64,000 nucleotides of DNA from Certhia americana (taxonomy: Eukaryota > Chordata > Aves > Passeriformes > Certhiidae), in NCBI GenBank assembly GCA_018697195.1, contig CM031857.1, positions 96,718,705 through 96,782,704 on the forward strand, read 5' to 3'. Made by a program: the position numbers and the translations under genes. Shown here piece after piece: positions 44,240 to 55,986 of the stretch. The notes beneath the pieces were generated by a model. The model was not told where the DNA came from and did no database searches. It was given only the letters and a program-made list of their open reading frames with translations. The stretch's first letter is position 1. Each line of letters opens with the position of its first letter.

Positions 44240-44640
44240 GTCCTCTGGGTTCATTTTTTGGGCTTTGCTCAGCTTTTCCCCGCAGCAGCGTTCAGCGGCA
44301 GAGTCGCGGGTCTGACTGATCTGAAGTGCTGCGGCCTCTTAGCGGGGAGCGCTAACAAGGCTCCTTTGTGCGGCTAATTATATCCCTAAGCTGGCGGCCG
44401 CAGATTAGCACAGGCCAGCCGGTGGCAGAGGGCTGAGGAGTCCCATGCTCTGCTCTGCCGGCATTTGCCGGGGACAGAGCCCCGGAGGGTGCCACCAACA
44501 CCCCCGGTGCCGTCTCGGCCCCGCCGCTTGGCTCTCGGAGCGGTCCCGCTCCATGACGAGAGGCTGCTCCGCCAGCGGGGAGCTCTGCCTGGACCCTGAG
44601 GGAGGAGGCACCGCCCAGCACGGAGCCTGGGTAGGTACCT
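44240..44640. promoter_or_regulatory. CpG-rich patch, candidate alternative promoter or enhancer
   Basis: This roughly 400-bp segment is strikingly G+C-rich against its AT-rich surroundings. By hand count it holds about 29 CpG dinucleotides, including a NotI-type GCGGCCGC at 44395-44402. A TAATTA homeodomain-type core lies within it (44375-44380). A possible donor, CCTGG followed by GTAGGT, lies at its 3' edge (about 44631). Open frames exist on both strands but resemble nothing known. It lies 14 kb after the PDZ exon and 11 kb before the linker exon, on no recognised repeat. Promoter function is an inference. Confidence 0.5.
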
Positions 44641-45504
44641 AAGGCTGTGCCAGGGAGAGGAGGCTCCTGCCAAGCTGGACAGGACGTGGGGCACTCATGA
44701 GCTCCAGCCGCTCCTCACCCCCTCCTTCCATTGTTGGGAAAAGCCAGTTCTCAGGGTGCCTTTCTCTTGGGTTTGGTTTTTTTTGTGTGTCTTTTCTAGC
44801 TTGTCGGATGAGGAGGATAAAAAGAGATGTTTTGTTGTCTCAAATGCATCCGATTAAAATTTCATTATAGGATTGTTGAAGTGGAGTCAGCAGCTGTGGA
44901 AGAGGGGAGGTAACTTTGAAAAGAGTATTTTGTTGTTTGCTTTCAAATTTGCCTCCCATTTCTCAGGCAGACATGGCTTCAGTGTGCTTTGTCTTGCTGA
45001 GCAAAACCACACATCTCCCAGCTGGGCCAGACACTGGGGTAGTTGGCGTTACTGCTTTCTAAGAGGTCTGCAGTCAGTTTTCTTGGGCTGGTCTCTTCAT
45101 CCCAGTATGGGGTGGAGACAAATGGAATAGCAGAGTCACTCTTAGTAAAACTCAAAGTGTCAAGGCCTGAGAGTTTTTAAGCCTGGATCTTTTAGTGGTG
45201 TGGAAAGAAAATTCAGTGGAAAAAGTTTCCCAGGCTGTGAACTGTTTGCCGACGTGTGCAGACCTTACACAAGGGTGGAAAGGGATTTCTACGGAACACT
45301 GCAAGAGGAAATGAGTATGTTGATAAATGTGAGACCAAAATTGTTTGTTCTTCACGATAAATCTAAAGAGTTGTGGGATTTCTCCTTGGGAAGGAGAGGA
45401 ATATGAAGTTCTGAGCAAAAGTGGGGGAAAAACAGCCTAATGTTTTAAATACACTTGTCTTAGACAGTTTGGGGAAGGGGAAGGCAGTTAAATAATTAGT
45501 TTAG

Positions 45505-45560
45505 GTGGGTTTTTTTGGTTTTGTTTGTTTGTTTGTTGGTTTGGTTTGGGTTTTTTTGTC
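45505..45560. repeat. T/G-rich low-complexity tract
   Basis: It is built of GTTT and GGTTT units ('gtttgtttgtttgttggttt') between T7 runs, similar in make-up to the tracts near 13.8 kb and 47.8 kb. Confidence 0.75.
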
Positions 45561-46232
45561 ACTGCCAGGCAGTCACTGCTTCCTGCTTTTCAAGAACATA
45601 TATGCTGTGAAGGTGGGGGGCTGGAGCTGTGTGGGCTCAGGATGTGTTTCTGTCTCTATCTTCTTAGTGCTGACCAGCCAGGTCAGTCAGCTCCATTAGA
45701 GAAATCTTTAATCTAGTGAGGCTAACGGGCGTCACACTAGAGGGCTGCTCAGGTAGGACCTGCCCACTGTGTTTGTGGGGAAGGATCCCAGAAGAGTTAG
45801 GATCAACATCTGCAGGTTGCTGTTGGTTTATAATAACACATAGTAATGCATATCAGAGCACTGGCACATAAAACCCATCACACATTTCTGCTGACTTCAC
45901 TGAACTTTGAATCTATGAAATATTATTCCTTTAGTCACTTGGAGCTCATGTGTGGTATTCAGTGTGTCTTAGTGATTTTTTTTCTATATGAAGGTATCTT
46001 TTCTATTCCTTGAGTTTGTTTAGACATTCTTGTGAGGAACTCTGTACCTCCCTAGAAGGAGTGTTGAAAGTCAGTTTTGTTTCCATCTGAAGAAGACTAA
46101 ATGTAGCACTAAATATAATGCAAACAGCTGAGTACTCACTGTTAGAGCTGTATTCACTGCAAGTTCAATAATAGTGATGTAGGCACAATCGGCATGTGAA
46201 TGTAGAATTGAGACTTGAATTGAGACTTGTAG

Positions 46233-46288
46233 ACTTGAGAATTCCAAGTGTTGTGAGAAAGGCTGGGAAGTAATACTAGAGCACTTAA
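46233..46288 (+). repeat. Dispersed direct repeat, copy A
   Basis: This 56-bp block starts 'acttgagaattcc' and ends 'taatactagagcacttaa'. It matches 48111-48167 with about four substitutions and one single-base gap. The flanks on both sides differ. It is just preceded by a short local repeat of 'attgagacttg'. Confidence 0.8.
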
Positions 46289-47817
46289 CATAGTATCTGT
46301 GCCATCTGTTGTGACATTGTCTGTAGATAGATACCTTGGTTTATGCAGGAAGGATGCATGGATGAATTCAGTTATTAAACTACTTGATCATTTCAGAGGT
46401 ATGCTGATAGTTCCTGCAGCTTTTTAACAAACAAACTTTGGCAGCAGGACTAACTATTTATGAATATTATCTAGAGTATTTTTTCCTGTATTTTGTCATC
46501 AATAGTAACTGATCTGGGCTTGGAAAATTTAGATAGTTTCTGATTTGATTTCTATGTATCCAAGCACATGTTTCAACTTATGGGCATTTGTTATTCTATT
46601 TTTGCCAGATTTACTCTCTTGTAAAACTTACTCTTGGTGATAATTAGGGTGGCTAAAATTGAGATCTGAAGGGGTGGTGTGAGCTGGGCTGGAAGAAAAA
46701 TGATCTATTGAAGATTGGTATTGCTATTTCTGTGAAGTGACTGTTTTCAATTTTGCTTGGAAAATAGCTTTTATATTTGCTGCTATTTAGCTTTCAAGTC
46801 TCATGATGTTAAATTGGCTGCATCTCTTCACACATTCAGTTTCTGTCAAAAAAGCCTAAAAATCTAGTTTCCCAAGCAAAATCAGTGCTGTTCCAGGAAT
46901 CCCAGAAATGAGAGTTGTCTGGTCATTATTAAAGTTCTAGCTCCGGGTGATGATAAATGTTTTAGGGCTGCCACATACCTGCTCAAAATAAGGGTTTGTA
47001 CTTAATCCCAGTGATTCAAAATCATGGGAAACAACTCTGCTTTTCACAGAAGGGAATGTCATAGGATGAAGTAGGACATAGAACCAGCTTCAGCAGAGAA
47101 TCCAGCTTCTTGCACTTGCCTTACTGCAGTCTCCATCTTCCCCCTAGGGATGGAGGGCAGTGGCTTGCATTTTTTAGGGTCAGGCTCTTTATCCACAGGG
47201 TGGTCAGAGCTCTCAGAGACAGCATTATACTTCCCCTTACAGATTCCTTCTACTTCCATTAAGTGTCTACACAAAACGCTGAGAATATTTGGCCTGAGTT
47301 AGTACAGGCATAGGAGGAGAGCAGTTCATGCTCCTTCAGGAAAATATCTGCTCTTTGCCAATGGAGAAATGGTAGATGGATGCATAAATTTTTCAAACTG
47401 TACTGCTGCATGTTATAATGCTGTTAGGGCTGCAGTCATCAGTCGGAGATTAAGAACGGGATTTAATTTGGAATTTACAATTAACTTCACCTGAAACTTG
47501 AGCTGCCCCGGGAGGTAAGGAGGGAGAGGTTACCTTGGATGATTGTGCAACTGTAACCACCTTTTGCCTTGGGCTTCCAACATGTTAGGGCACCTGAGAT
47601 TTCCTGCCCAAAATTTGAGCTCTGTAATGTGCCAATACTCTAATGTCTGTTTTAATCTGAAAATAGTTTTTTATGACAGTAAAAATCCTTGTTACAAACC
47701 ATGCTGTATATCACAGGGTGATTTACAGTTTCATAGCTACTTCAATTCAGTGGAAGAAGTAGAAATTTTTACATGCACTTGTATGTGTAATCCAGAAGAG
47801 GCTCCTCAGAAGAGGAG

Positions 47818-47912
47818 GATTTTGGGGTTTGGGGTTTTTGGGGGATTTGGTTTGTTAGTTTGGTTTTGTCTTTTTTTTTTTTGATTGCTGGTTTGGTTTG
47901 GGGTATTTTGTA
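47818..47912. repeat. G/T-rich low-complexity tract with telomere-like G runs
   Basis: G runs at 47824-47827, 47831-47834 and 47840-47844 are separated by TTT and TTTTT, followed by GGTTT units and a T12 run. It may form a two-tetrad quadruplex in the transcript. It is not a true TTAGGG array. Confidence 0.7.
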
Positions 47913-48110
47913 GGGCAGATTTTTCTTTCAAATCCCTATTGTCCTTCTGAGACCAAGATGCCTCAAGGGAAAATTTCTACATTCAGTTCTTTATTAATAT
48001 GTAAAGTACTGTAATTTTTTACAGTCTTACACTCATCTTTTGTCTCAGTTATGGCTAAGTAAATGGGTCCTGGATGCTGTGTGATGTGACCAGTATTTAT
48101 TTGGAAGATT

Positions 48111-48167
48111 ACTTGAGAATTCCAGATGTTGTGAGAATAGGCTGAGAAGTAATACTAGAGCAGTTAA
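48111..48167 (+). repeat. Dispersed direct repeat, copy B
   Basis: This is the second copy of the 46233-46288 block, in the same orientation and about 1.88 kb downstream. It ends 'taatactagagcagttaa'. It could be a local duplication or two members of an unrecognised old repeat family. Confidence 0.8.
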
Positions 48168-49104
48168 AAAGTGCAAGCTCTTAAATAGATGAGCAAAATG
48201 ATTTTATGTGGGCCTGTTGAGTTGGTTCTACTTCTTACTCCAGTAGGGCTTTTTGGATGAAAAAACTATATTGTTTCTAATGGTGATTGGCAGTATTGTT
48301 AGAATATTTACTTAAATATTTCATTAAATGTTCCTGCATTGCATCTAATTTAACCATTCCTTTTGTGAACAAGCCAGATATAAATCCAGACAGGATTTGG
48401 CTTCATCTGAAACAGAGTTCCATTCAAGGATTTTTTGTGTTCAGGGAGTAACACTGGAAGAAAGTGGGAGATGCTATGTGTTTCTATAAAGCCCACTACA
48501 GATCTGCAAAGGTAAAAGGCATGGCCATAAAGTACTTGCCATGATGATGTTTAGCAGGAGTTTTTTGGGTTTATTGCTCACCATGAAGAGACATTTTACA
48601 CATCTTAAGTTTAATCTCTATAATATAAAGCGAGCGTGTGATACAGTTAAAATTTCAAGTCCTGATGTTTCTGCCTCACCTGGGAAGACCCCGGTTTTTT
48701 GCTTTTTGGAGGGGCTAATGCAGTTACTATATCTTCTGTCCTTACATGAAAGGATGTTTAAGGCTTTCCTGGATGGACAGTCTGAATGTTGGCACAGAGT
48801 ACTTTAGAAAAAACATTTAAGTTGTTGCTTTCTAGCCCCAGGATAGTAGGAACTTGGGGCAACTAAGACTGAATCTGAGGAAAAGACAGTAGGACAGGCC
48901 TGAGAGAAAGGAAAGGAAGTGGCTGAGGCTGTGATGCTCTGGAAAGTAGCAGAGAGGTGAATTCCTGAGTGGGTTGTGGGACAGGTTTTAGCAGTGCGTC
49001 AGTATATTGGGAAGACCAAAAAAAAGTTTCTGGAGTGCAAAACCATCAGCCTGGTCAGAGAAATTGTGGACATATTTTGGAACTAGAAAAGCCTAAAAAG
49101 TCAC

Positions 49105-49208
49105 TTTGCATATATATATGTCATTATATATCAAAAGTCTCTATGTGTATATATATATGCATGCATCTATATAGAGATGTATGTGTGTGTATATATATGT
49201 ATATATTG
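49105..49208. repeat. TA/TG-rich microsatellite tract
   Basis: Several interrupted (TA)n and (TG)n blocks occur, including 'tgtgtatatatatatgcatg' and 'atgtgtgtgtatatatatg'. It is a compound, decayed dinucleotide repeat. Confidence 0.85.
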
Positions 49209-51421
49209 TCTCTGTTGGAGATGAGTGACAGTGAAGGTTTACTTCAAAATATAGTTCGGAAGTTTTTTTTTTTTAATTTGGGAAATCCTTTAATATACAA
49301 TTTCTGCATGGAAATTTTCAGGGGGTTTTCTGTGTTTTTCTTCCTTCCCATATTCTTTCACACATACATACCACCTTCCTTCCTTTATTTTTAAATAAAT
49401 GACAAAAAAATAAAGCAGTAGACTGTTCAGAAAAAGTGTTCCACCTCAAGTTTTGGATGCTTTGTCCTTGGTTGGTTTGCTGTTACATGCAATGATATAG
49501 GTGTACCTTTATGTCAAGAAACAGGATAACAATGAAAATGTTAAGGGCAAGGGAGCAAGGAGCAGGGAATTGTATTAGACTTAATCAAGAGCTTTTTTTA
49601 TGGAATTGATAACAACTGGTTTGGCCTAAATTAGGATAACCCTTGCATGTATTTAATTACTGAGAGTGACACAAGAAACCATTCACATTCTTCATAGAGT
49701 TTTGCTGCTGGGCAATAGGTTTTTGCCTAATTTAAGATACTTCATTCCCATATTTCCCTGGCAGATAGATCTGCCAGTGGTGACTAACATAGCATGAAGT
49801 AATTTGAGTTCTATGAATATAGTTGTCTGAGATAGATAATACTGAATAACTTTGTCTGTATAGGACGATGACTCCTTTGGTATTCTGGAATGTTGTTTGT
49901 CTGTTTTAAAGGGAGGGTAATAAGATAGATCAAATTAAGTGCTCATTCAAAAAAAAAAAAAAATCTTCATTTTTGAAAAATCATCCAGTTCTGATCATAG
50001 GCTCCCACATTAGGCAGTTGGATGAGTTCTTCAAATCTTCAGTGATAAATACATATAACAGTTTCTGGAACAGTTAGATTGTCAATTTCTTTTTATTTGA
50101 GACCCCTGTGGGTAATTGCAGACTCATGGTGGTTTTCTGCCTCCTTTTTTTCCCTTCCAAGGATTCAGAAGACTAACAAAATCCAAAAATACATTGAATA
50201 AATGATTTAGCAGTTCCTTTACAGTGGCTTTTTGCATACCTAATTAATTACATTATATGTTGGTCTTCTAGTGTGTTTTAATTTACTGAACACTAGATTG
50301 GTGAACTGCAAAAAGCCCCCATGGATTGGTAGGACTTTTGTTCCCCCAGCATGTACAGATTTACTAAAAAAAAATTTGTTAATGAAGTATTGGTATGTCT
50401 AGGCTGCTGTTATTGTAAGGGAGGGGAGGTGAGAAGGCTGAGAACTATGACGCTATTTGGGATTTGTAAGCAGACAAACAAGGGCATCTGCGCTGTCACT
50501 ACAAATTCTTGACATTTTCTCTACATGAAGTAAAAAAAATAATGTGTGAGTGGCTTGCTGAGGACGTTCCAAAACCTGAACCCCTCCTAGCCAATTTGCG
50601 TGGCTGGCATGGGGCAGCAGTGTTTGTAACTGGCTGTCTGTTTCTGTAGGACAAACAAGTGCAGCGTGGTTTGGTTTATTTGGCTTTGAAACAATCTGAG
50701 GGCACCTTGTGAGCCGCACCTCACAGTACGTGCATGCAGTGCTCCAGTGTGCTGCTTGTTTGAGAATGCCGGTCAATTGTGCATTTGACCTTTAAGCTTG
50801 TGCAGGTTTCCATTTTATCTCAGCGTTGCAGCCTTTCTTTCCTTAGCCTTGCATCTTTGGCATGGCTTGTAGTCAATTACACTGGGATTAGGCCAAATTT
50901 CTGGTTCTAGACAATGACTGCCAGTAGTTTGGGCCTCCTGCTGCAACTCTGAAAAAGTGAATTTGGGCTATTTTAAAAGCAAAGTTTTTAACAACACAGA
51001 AAGGCTTTGCTGCACTGCTGAAAAGCTTTGAGTGGTGTTGTGGTGAATGGAGGGAGAAGAGTTTTATTTTGATAGCTGCTGTTCAGCATCACTACATTGA
51101 CTGGTTCCCAAATTCTTGTGTTTGTACTTTGAAATATGGTATACAGCTTTCTGGAGAAAATAGTGTCTGAAAAGGGAATATACATATTTTTAAGAATCCT
51201 TAATATAAATGATCACTACAGTGGTTTTCACTCAGAGATTTAGAGCTGACAGTGTGTAACAGTAAGAGTTAAAAAGAACAGATGCTTCTGGTTTGGGATT
51301 TTTTTTCTGTTTTTGTAGATTCAGCTCAGTTCTGACTGAGGCCACTGACTTCAGTCAGTGTGACTGTCCCTCCTTTTACTTTTGAAAAATTGGGATTTTT
51401 TGTCTAAACCAGGTTTTATTA

Positions 51422-51965
51422 GGGTAAGCCCCCCACTTTGAGTACTGCATCCAGCTCTGGCATCCCCAGCATGGGAAGGACCTGTTGGGAGTCCAAAGGA
51501 GACCACCAAGATGACTGGAGCACCTCTTTTATGTGAAAATGCTGAGAGAACTGGGAATGTTCAGCCTGGAGAAGAGAAAGCTTTGGGGTGACCTAATGGC
51601 AGTTTTCCAGGATCTGAAAGGAGCCTACAAGAAGTTGGAGAGAGACTATTTTTAATGGCATATTGAAAACAATGACATTCATGTAGCAAGGACAGGACAA
51701 GGGGGAATAGCTTCCGATTAAAAGAGTAGGTCTGGATTAGATGTTAGGAAAAACTTCTTTACTCTGAGGGTGGTGAGGCACTGGAAAAGGTTGCCCAGAG
51801 AAGCTATGGATGGTCCATGCCTTAAAAACAATCAAGGTTGGATGGGGCTCTGAGTAAATGGTCTGGTCTAGTGGAAGGTCTCCCTGCCTTCATCAGAAGG
51901 GTTGGAAAGAGATGATCTTTAAGGTCTCTTCTAACCCAAACCTTTCTTTGATTGAATCCATGATT
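51422..51965 (+). mobile_element. CR1 LINE fragment, about 540 bp
   Basis: This is the longest CR1 copy in the window, in plus orientation. Recognisable blocks are 'gagtactgcatccagctctg', 'gggagtccaaaggagaccac', 'atgttcagcctggagaagag', 'gattagatgttaggaaaaac', 'ggttgcccagagaagct', 'ggttggatggggctctgag' and the end 'ctttaaggtctcttctaacc'. The reverse transcriptase part is absent apart from its most 3' portion; the copy is 5'-truncated and multiply mutated. Confidence 0.92.
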
Positions 51966-52074
51966 TATTTCCCATCGCAGCACATACAGATGAACGGTGG
52001 GCTACACTGCATTTGCAAGGACTGGCCTCTAATGCTCCCTTCTGGTTAGATGTGCTGGGGGGGGCTGGCTGTCA

Positions 52075-52480
52075 TTGATTACTGCCGATGTCCACGATTA
52101 CAACGATTACTGCGCAATTCTGCAGTCCCGGGGCTGCAGCCGCCAGGAGGAAAACTACAAAACCGTGTGGTAATTCCAGAGTGTGCCGCTCTGCCGGCCC
52201 GAGGAGGGCCCGGTTGGATTGAGGAATAATGTAGGAATAATCCCAGCCACAGCAGCGGGAGGCGGCGGCTCGGCCGTGAGGGCAGCGCTCCGCCCTGGGC
52301 ACAGCGCACGGCAGCCGGCAGGGAGCGAGCGCGGGGCGCCGGGCGGGGCAGGCAGGAAAAGGCCGAGAAAGAAAGGAAGAGATCCTTGGAAAAGGGATAA
52401 ACAGCCCGTGTGGCTCCAGAATAAGGGCACAGCCAGGCTCCGGCCTGTGTGGCTGCCGCTGCTTGCAGGGAAAGGTGTGC
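52075..52480. promoter_or_regulatory. CpG-rich patch, candidate alternative promoter
   Basis: About 31 CpG dinucleotides by hand count fall in 400 bp, densest at 52250-52350, where GC boxes of the GGGCGGGG type occur. Its 5' part carries a repeated AGGAATAAT (52219 and 52231 area) and the near-repeat 'cgattac'. It is about 3.4 kb upstream of the linker exon and is bracketed by two CR1 fragments. Long open frames on both strands (to 217 codons on the minus strand) are expected in CpG-rich DNA and are not called as genes. Confidence 0.5.
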
Positions 52481-52564
52481 AGCCTCAGGCTTGAGGTGTG
52501 TGCCAGCAGCCAGGCCTTTGCTCGTTCAGCAGGGGGCTGGAATGAAACGTTAACAGACAAATTA

Positions 52565-52785
52565 ATTATTAGGAAGAAATTCTCTACTGTGAGGGTGGGA
52601 AGGCATTGGAAGAGTTTGCCAGAGAAGCTGTGGATACCCCATCCTTGGGAGTGTCCAAAGCCAGCCTGGATGAGGCTGTGAGCAGCCTGCTCTAGTGGAA
52701 GGGACCCTGCCCATCGTAGGGGCATTTTAACTGAGTGATCTTTGACTGATCTTACAACCCAAACTATTTTATGGTTCTATAAAAT
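52565..52785 (+). mobile_element. CR1 LINE 3'-end fragment
   Basis: It shows 'attaggaagaaattctc', 'ggcattggaagagtttgcc', 'agagaagctgtggatacccc', 'gccagcctggatgaggctgt', 'ctctagtggaagggaccctg' and a decayed terminal 'cccaaactattttatggttc'. Plus orientation. Together with the 51.4-52.0 kb copy it flanks a CpG-rich patch. Confidence 0.88.
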
Positions 52786-55700
52786 AAATTCTAGCAATTG
52801 GTTTTCATCTGGGTGCAGGCCTCTGGAACTGCCTGTCACATTTTTGCTTTGGTTACTCCAAATGCAAAAGCCTGTATGGCAGGGTTACAACAGAGGTGCT
52901 GTTTGGTTGATGAGAATGATACAATTTCTGTCGGAGAAGGTGGTGCTGGGGAAATGCATGCTTCTGTTGTTGTATCTGCTGGCATTTTATCTTTTTTTCC
53001 TTTGTAACCTATTTTCTATGCTTATCAACATTTTCCCTCCAGCAGCTTCTGTAAAAGCACTGGTAGAAAGACACTTTCAGTGAAATGCTTTTAATAATGC
53101 TTCCATTAATGCTGGAGATTTTCTGAGTTGTAGGTTCAGATGATCTCATTCTGTCACTCAGAAGTAATAGAGAGGTATAACATTAGAATGTAAATGCTCA
53201 GCTTCCAGCTTCTTTAGTTGCCTGCAAAATATTCCTGGTTTGAATCTTTTAATCTTTTCTTTCTATGTCTTTCTATCCATTTACTGAGTTTTGGAATCAA
53301 TATGTTGCAGTCCACTTTTTAGAAAAAATAGTTCCTTGAAGTGCAGGATAGATTATCACCATTTAATTACAATCACTATCAGAAAGTACTGTTGATTATA
53401 CATGGTGAATTAATTTTTAGTCATGTTGTGAACATCCCAACAAAAGCAGGTGTCTGTGTGATTCCACCTTCTAGTATTTGTAGGCTGTTCAGACTATTAC
53501 GTCCAAAAGAACCCCAAAACTCTCAAAAACACTGTGTGTCCACAAATACAGAAAATTGAACAGAACTTGTAAATTCTTGTCCATTTGACTTGCCTTATGC
53601 CACAACTCAATCCAATCTGTTCCTCCCCTTGCTTGGCTGCTCAGGAAGATGAAAGTGGTGGTGGATATTGTAGCACAGAAAATGCCGTCTGAAAATGACA
53701 TTCATGTAGCGAGGAACTATCTTATCAAGATCTTGACAAGTTCCATGAGGTACAGTAGTGACCTTACACGTGCATCCCTTCTGTTTCTTCCCAGTTATTG
53801 GATTCCTCCTGCCATTTGTCAAGCCCAAGCTGTTGCAGAAGCCCTATTCCCAACCTTCTTTTCCTTATGCTCTAAACATTGCTTGTATTGTGCTAGTTTC
53901 CTAGTTTTGTGTTTCGTCTGTGGTACATCATAGAAGAGTAATTGTCTCATAAAAGATAAATATTTTTAGCTGAATTGATATCTAGGAGGTCTGTTGAATT
54001 TGCCTTAACAGGTATTTGTTAAAGGTGAGCAGTGGGGGGAAAAGGACACGCAATGTTCTGTGCAGCTGAATGATAACTTTTTCCACACAATGCACACAAT
54101 CATGGAGCAAGCAAGGACTCTCTGGAGCCCATCATCGCACTGATGCATCGCTGAGCAGAATCTTTTGCACTTGTCTGCACTAAGAGTCTGGGGCTCTTCC
54201 TCTGTCTGAATGTGGTGTCCTACCAAGAAAGAGCAACTAGAGATGCTCTGCTTAACCGTTTTCTCTTTTGTTATGCTGTGAAGAGTCGGCTTTTGTTTAT
54301 GGAAACAATTACTTCTTTTTTTAGTGACAGTAATGATGCTGCACTTTGTACTGAAATTACAGTTTCCCCGTAGAATTGTTACTCTCCTTTTGTTATCCTG
54401 TATGCAGAGTTTGGAAAGGCAATTCATCACTGATTTCTTCAGATCTTCCTGAATGTACTGTGAAAAGCCATGTACTCAGAGCTGACCTGTTTTGAGGATA
54501 CTGGCTTTAGTTTTGGTCTCTAAATTTAGTGGCTGTCTGATGACAGATAATTTATAAAAAGGGGGAATGCGCTAAAAAAAATTAGAAGTTACTTTATGGT
54601 TCAAAATAAAATATGGCACACTTTTTCAGTGTAGCAAATTACTTCTATAACTCAGACAAATTTCTTAAATACATAAGTGCATTAAAAAAAAAATCATAAC
54701 AACTACAGTCCTGTAAGCCTTTATTTCAGACTTGGACTTCAAAAGCTAGGATTTGTCAAGCCTCATACTGCATCTAAATTTTAAATTACCTCCTCCAGGA
54801 TGAGCCAAGGAGAAGGGCAGGATGAATTACTTTCAAAGAAGCTCCTGCTTTATTCCCAAGTGACTAAGAGGGTCTAGACAAATGGCCTGTACTTGGCATC
54901 TGCTCACTGAAATAGGAGTAGCTGGATTCCATCCGCGAGGCTTATTTAACTTTAGGGAAAAAAGAATGCACTTACTCCATGAGTGCTGAGAGGTGTAACA
55001 AACAACAAGTCCTTGGAAGGCAGTGCAAGCTGTAGTTAGGAATTCCTGAGCAGAAGGAAGGTGGTAGAGGAGTATGGAGCAATTTTGCAAAAGTTTTTAA
55101 GGTGCAAAGCTCCAATTTACTGTTGTACTTCTTATAAGAAGTCACTTCTGTTACACGACCAGAAACATTTGGAGGTGATATCCAGGTAGATACCTGGGGA
55201 CTTACATGATTCACTGAACAGTTTTTGAAATGTATTCTTTAAAAAAAAAAAAAAAAGGCAACAGAAAACCCCCAAACAAACAAAATCTCCCTGCATATCT
55301 GGGATGCCAAACATTCATGGGATGCCAAAAGCTGAAGCAGAACTTATTGGAGTTAATATAACTGCTTGTATCACTAACTTGTATGAAATAATGTATGTGG
55401 CTTTAATCCTTCCTGTCATTAACTCATTTCTTCCTAGTTCCTCCCTTACAACTACCTTACAACTGCACCTACAGTAAAATCTTACCAAAGCCTTACTGTT
55501 GTCAAGTTGTGAAAGAGTTCTAAGTCCCAGTATTAGCTTTAACTGTTAAAGGTCTGGATAAGTGCCAGGCACTTTAAAATTTATCAGTCTTTGTTCCTTG
55601 TAAAAAACACCCACCTCACCACCCGTAAAAAACCCAAAAATATTGGCATTTCACTGCATCTGAAGCATTTTGAAGAAATGGTGATGTCTTTTCAAAACTG

Positions 55701-55854
55701 GCATGCGTCTAGAAAGTTTTGCTGTTATTTAAAGTCATTATGCCTCTGTCCTGTCTGTGAAACGTTTTACTGCTGCCCTAGTAGATTTTTGCTGCATATC
55801 ACCTTATTGAACTGTTTGCATTAAAGTAGCACCCTCTGCCTCTGTTGTTTTCAG

Positions 55855-55986
55855 AAGGAATGACCTAACCTGCAGGCCGCACTCCTGGCATGCAACCAAA
55901 TTTACGGAAAGTCAACCTGAGGCAGCCACGTCACACCTTCCCTCGTCTAATGCCTGCGCCTCCTGGCACTCGAGCTATCATGCAAG
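55855..55986 (+). CDS. SHROOM2: SHROOM2 linker exon between PDZ and the large exon
   Basis: This 132-nt exon was found by splicing logic. Its first base A completes the arginine codon left open by the PDZ exon (AG plus A). The next codons read R-N-D-L-T-C-R-P-H-S-W-H-A-T-K-F, then T-E-S-Q-P-E, and the exon ends at S-S-Y-H-A plus AG, two bases of a serine codon. The block RPHSWHATKF is a strong family signature; the corresponding human SHROOM2 exon carries RPHSWHATKFSDS. The acceptor is TGTTGTTTTCAG at 55843-55854 and the donor is GCAAG followed by GTGAGT at 55987. The segment is a serine-rich, probably disordered linker after PDZ with no catalytic residues. Phase continuity on both sides (2 to 2) makes the exon boundaries firm. 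Confidence 0.93.

Noticed and set aside
52072..52725. Minus-strand open frame of 217 codons
   Set aside because: It spans a CpG-rich patch and the start of a CR1 copy; stop-poor composition explains its length and no domain is recognisable.
54005..54430. Minus-strand open frame of 141 codons
   Set aside because: No similarity to any family I know, and no promoter or splice context.
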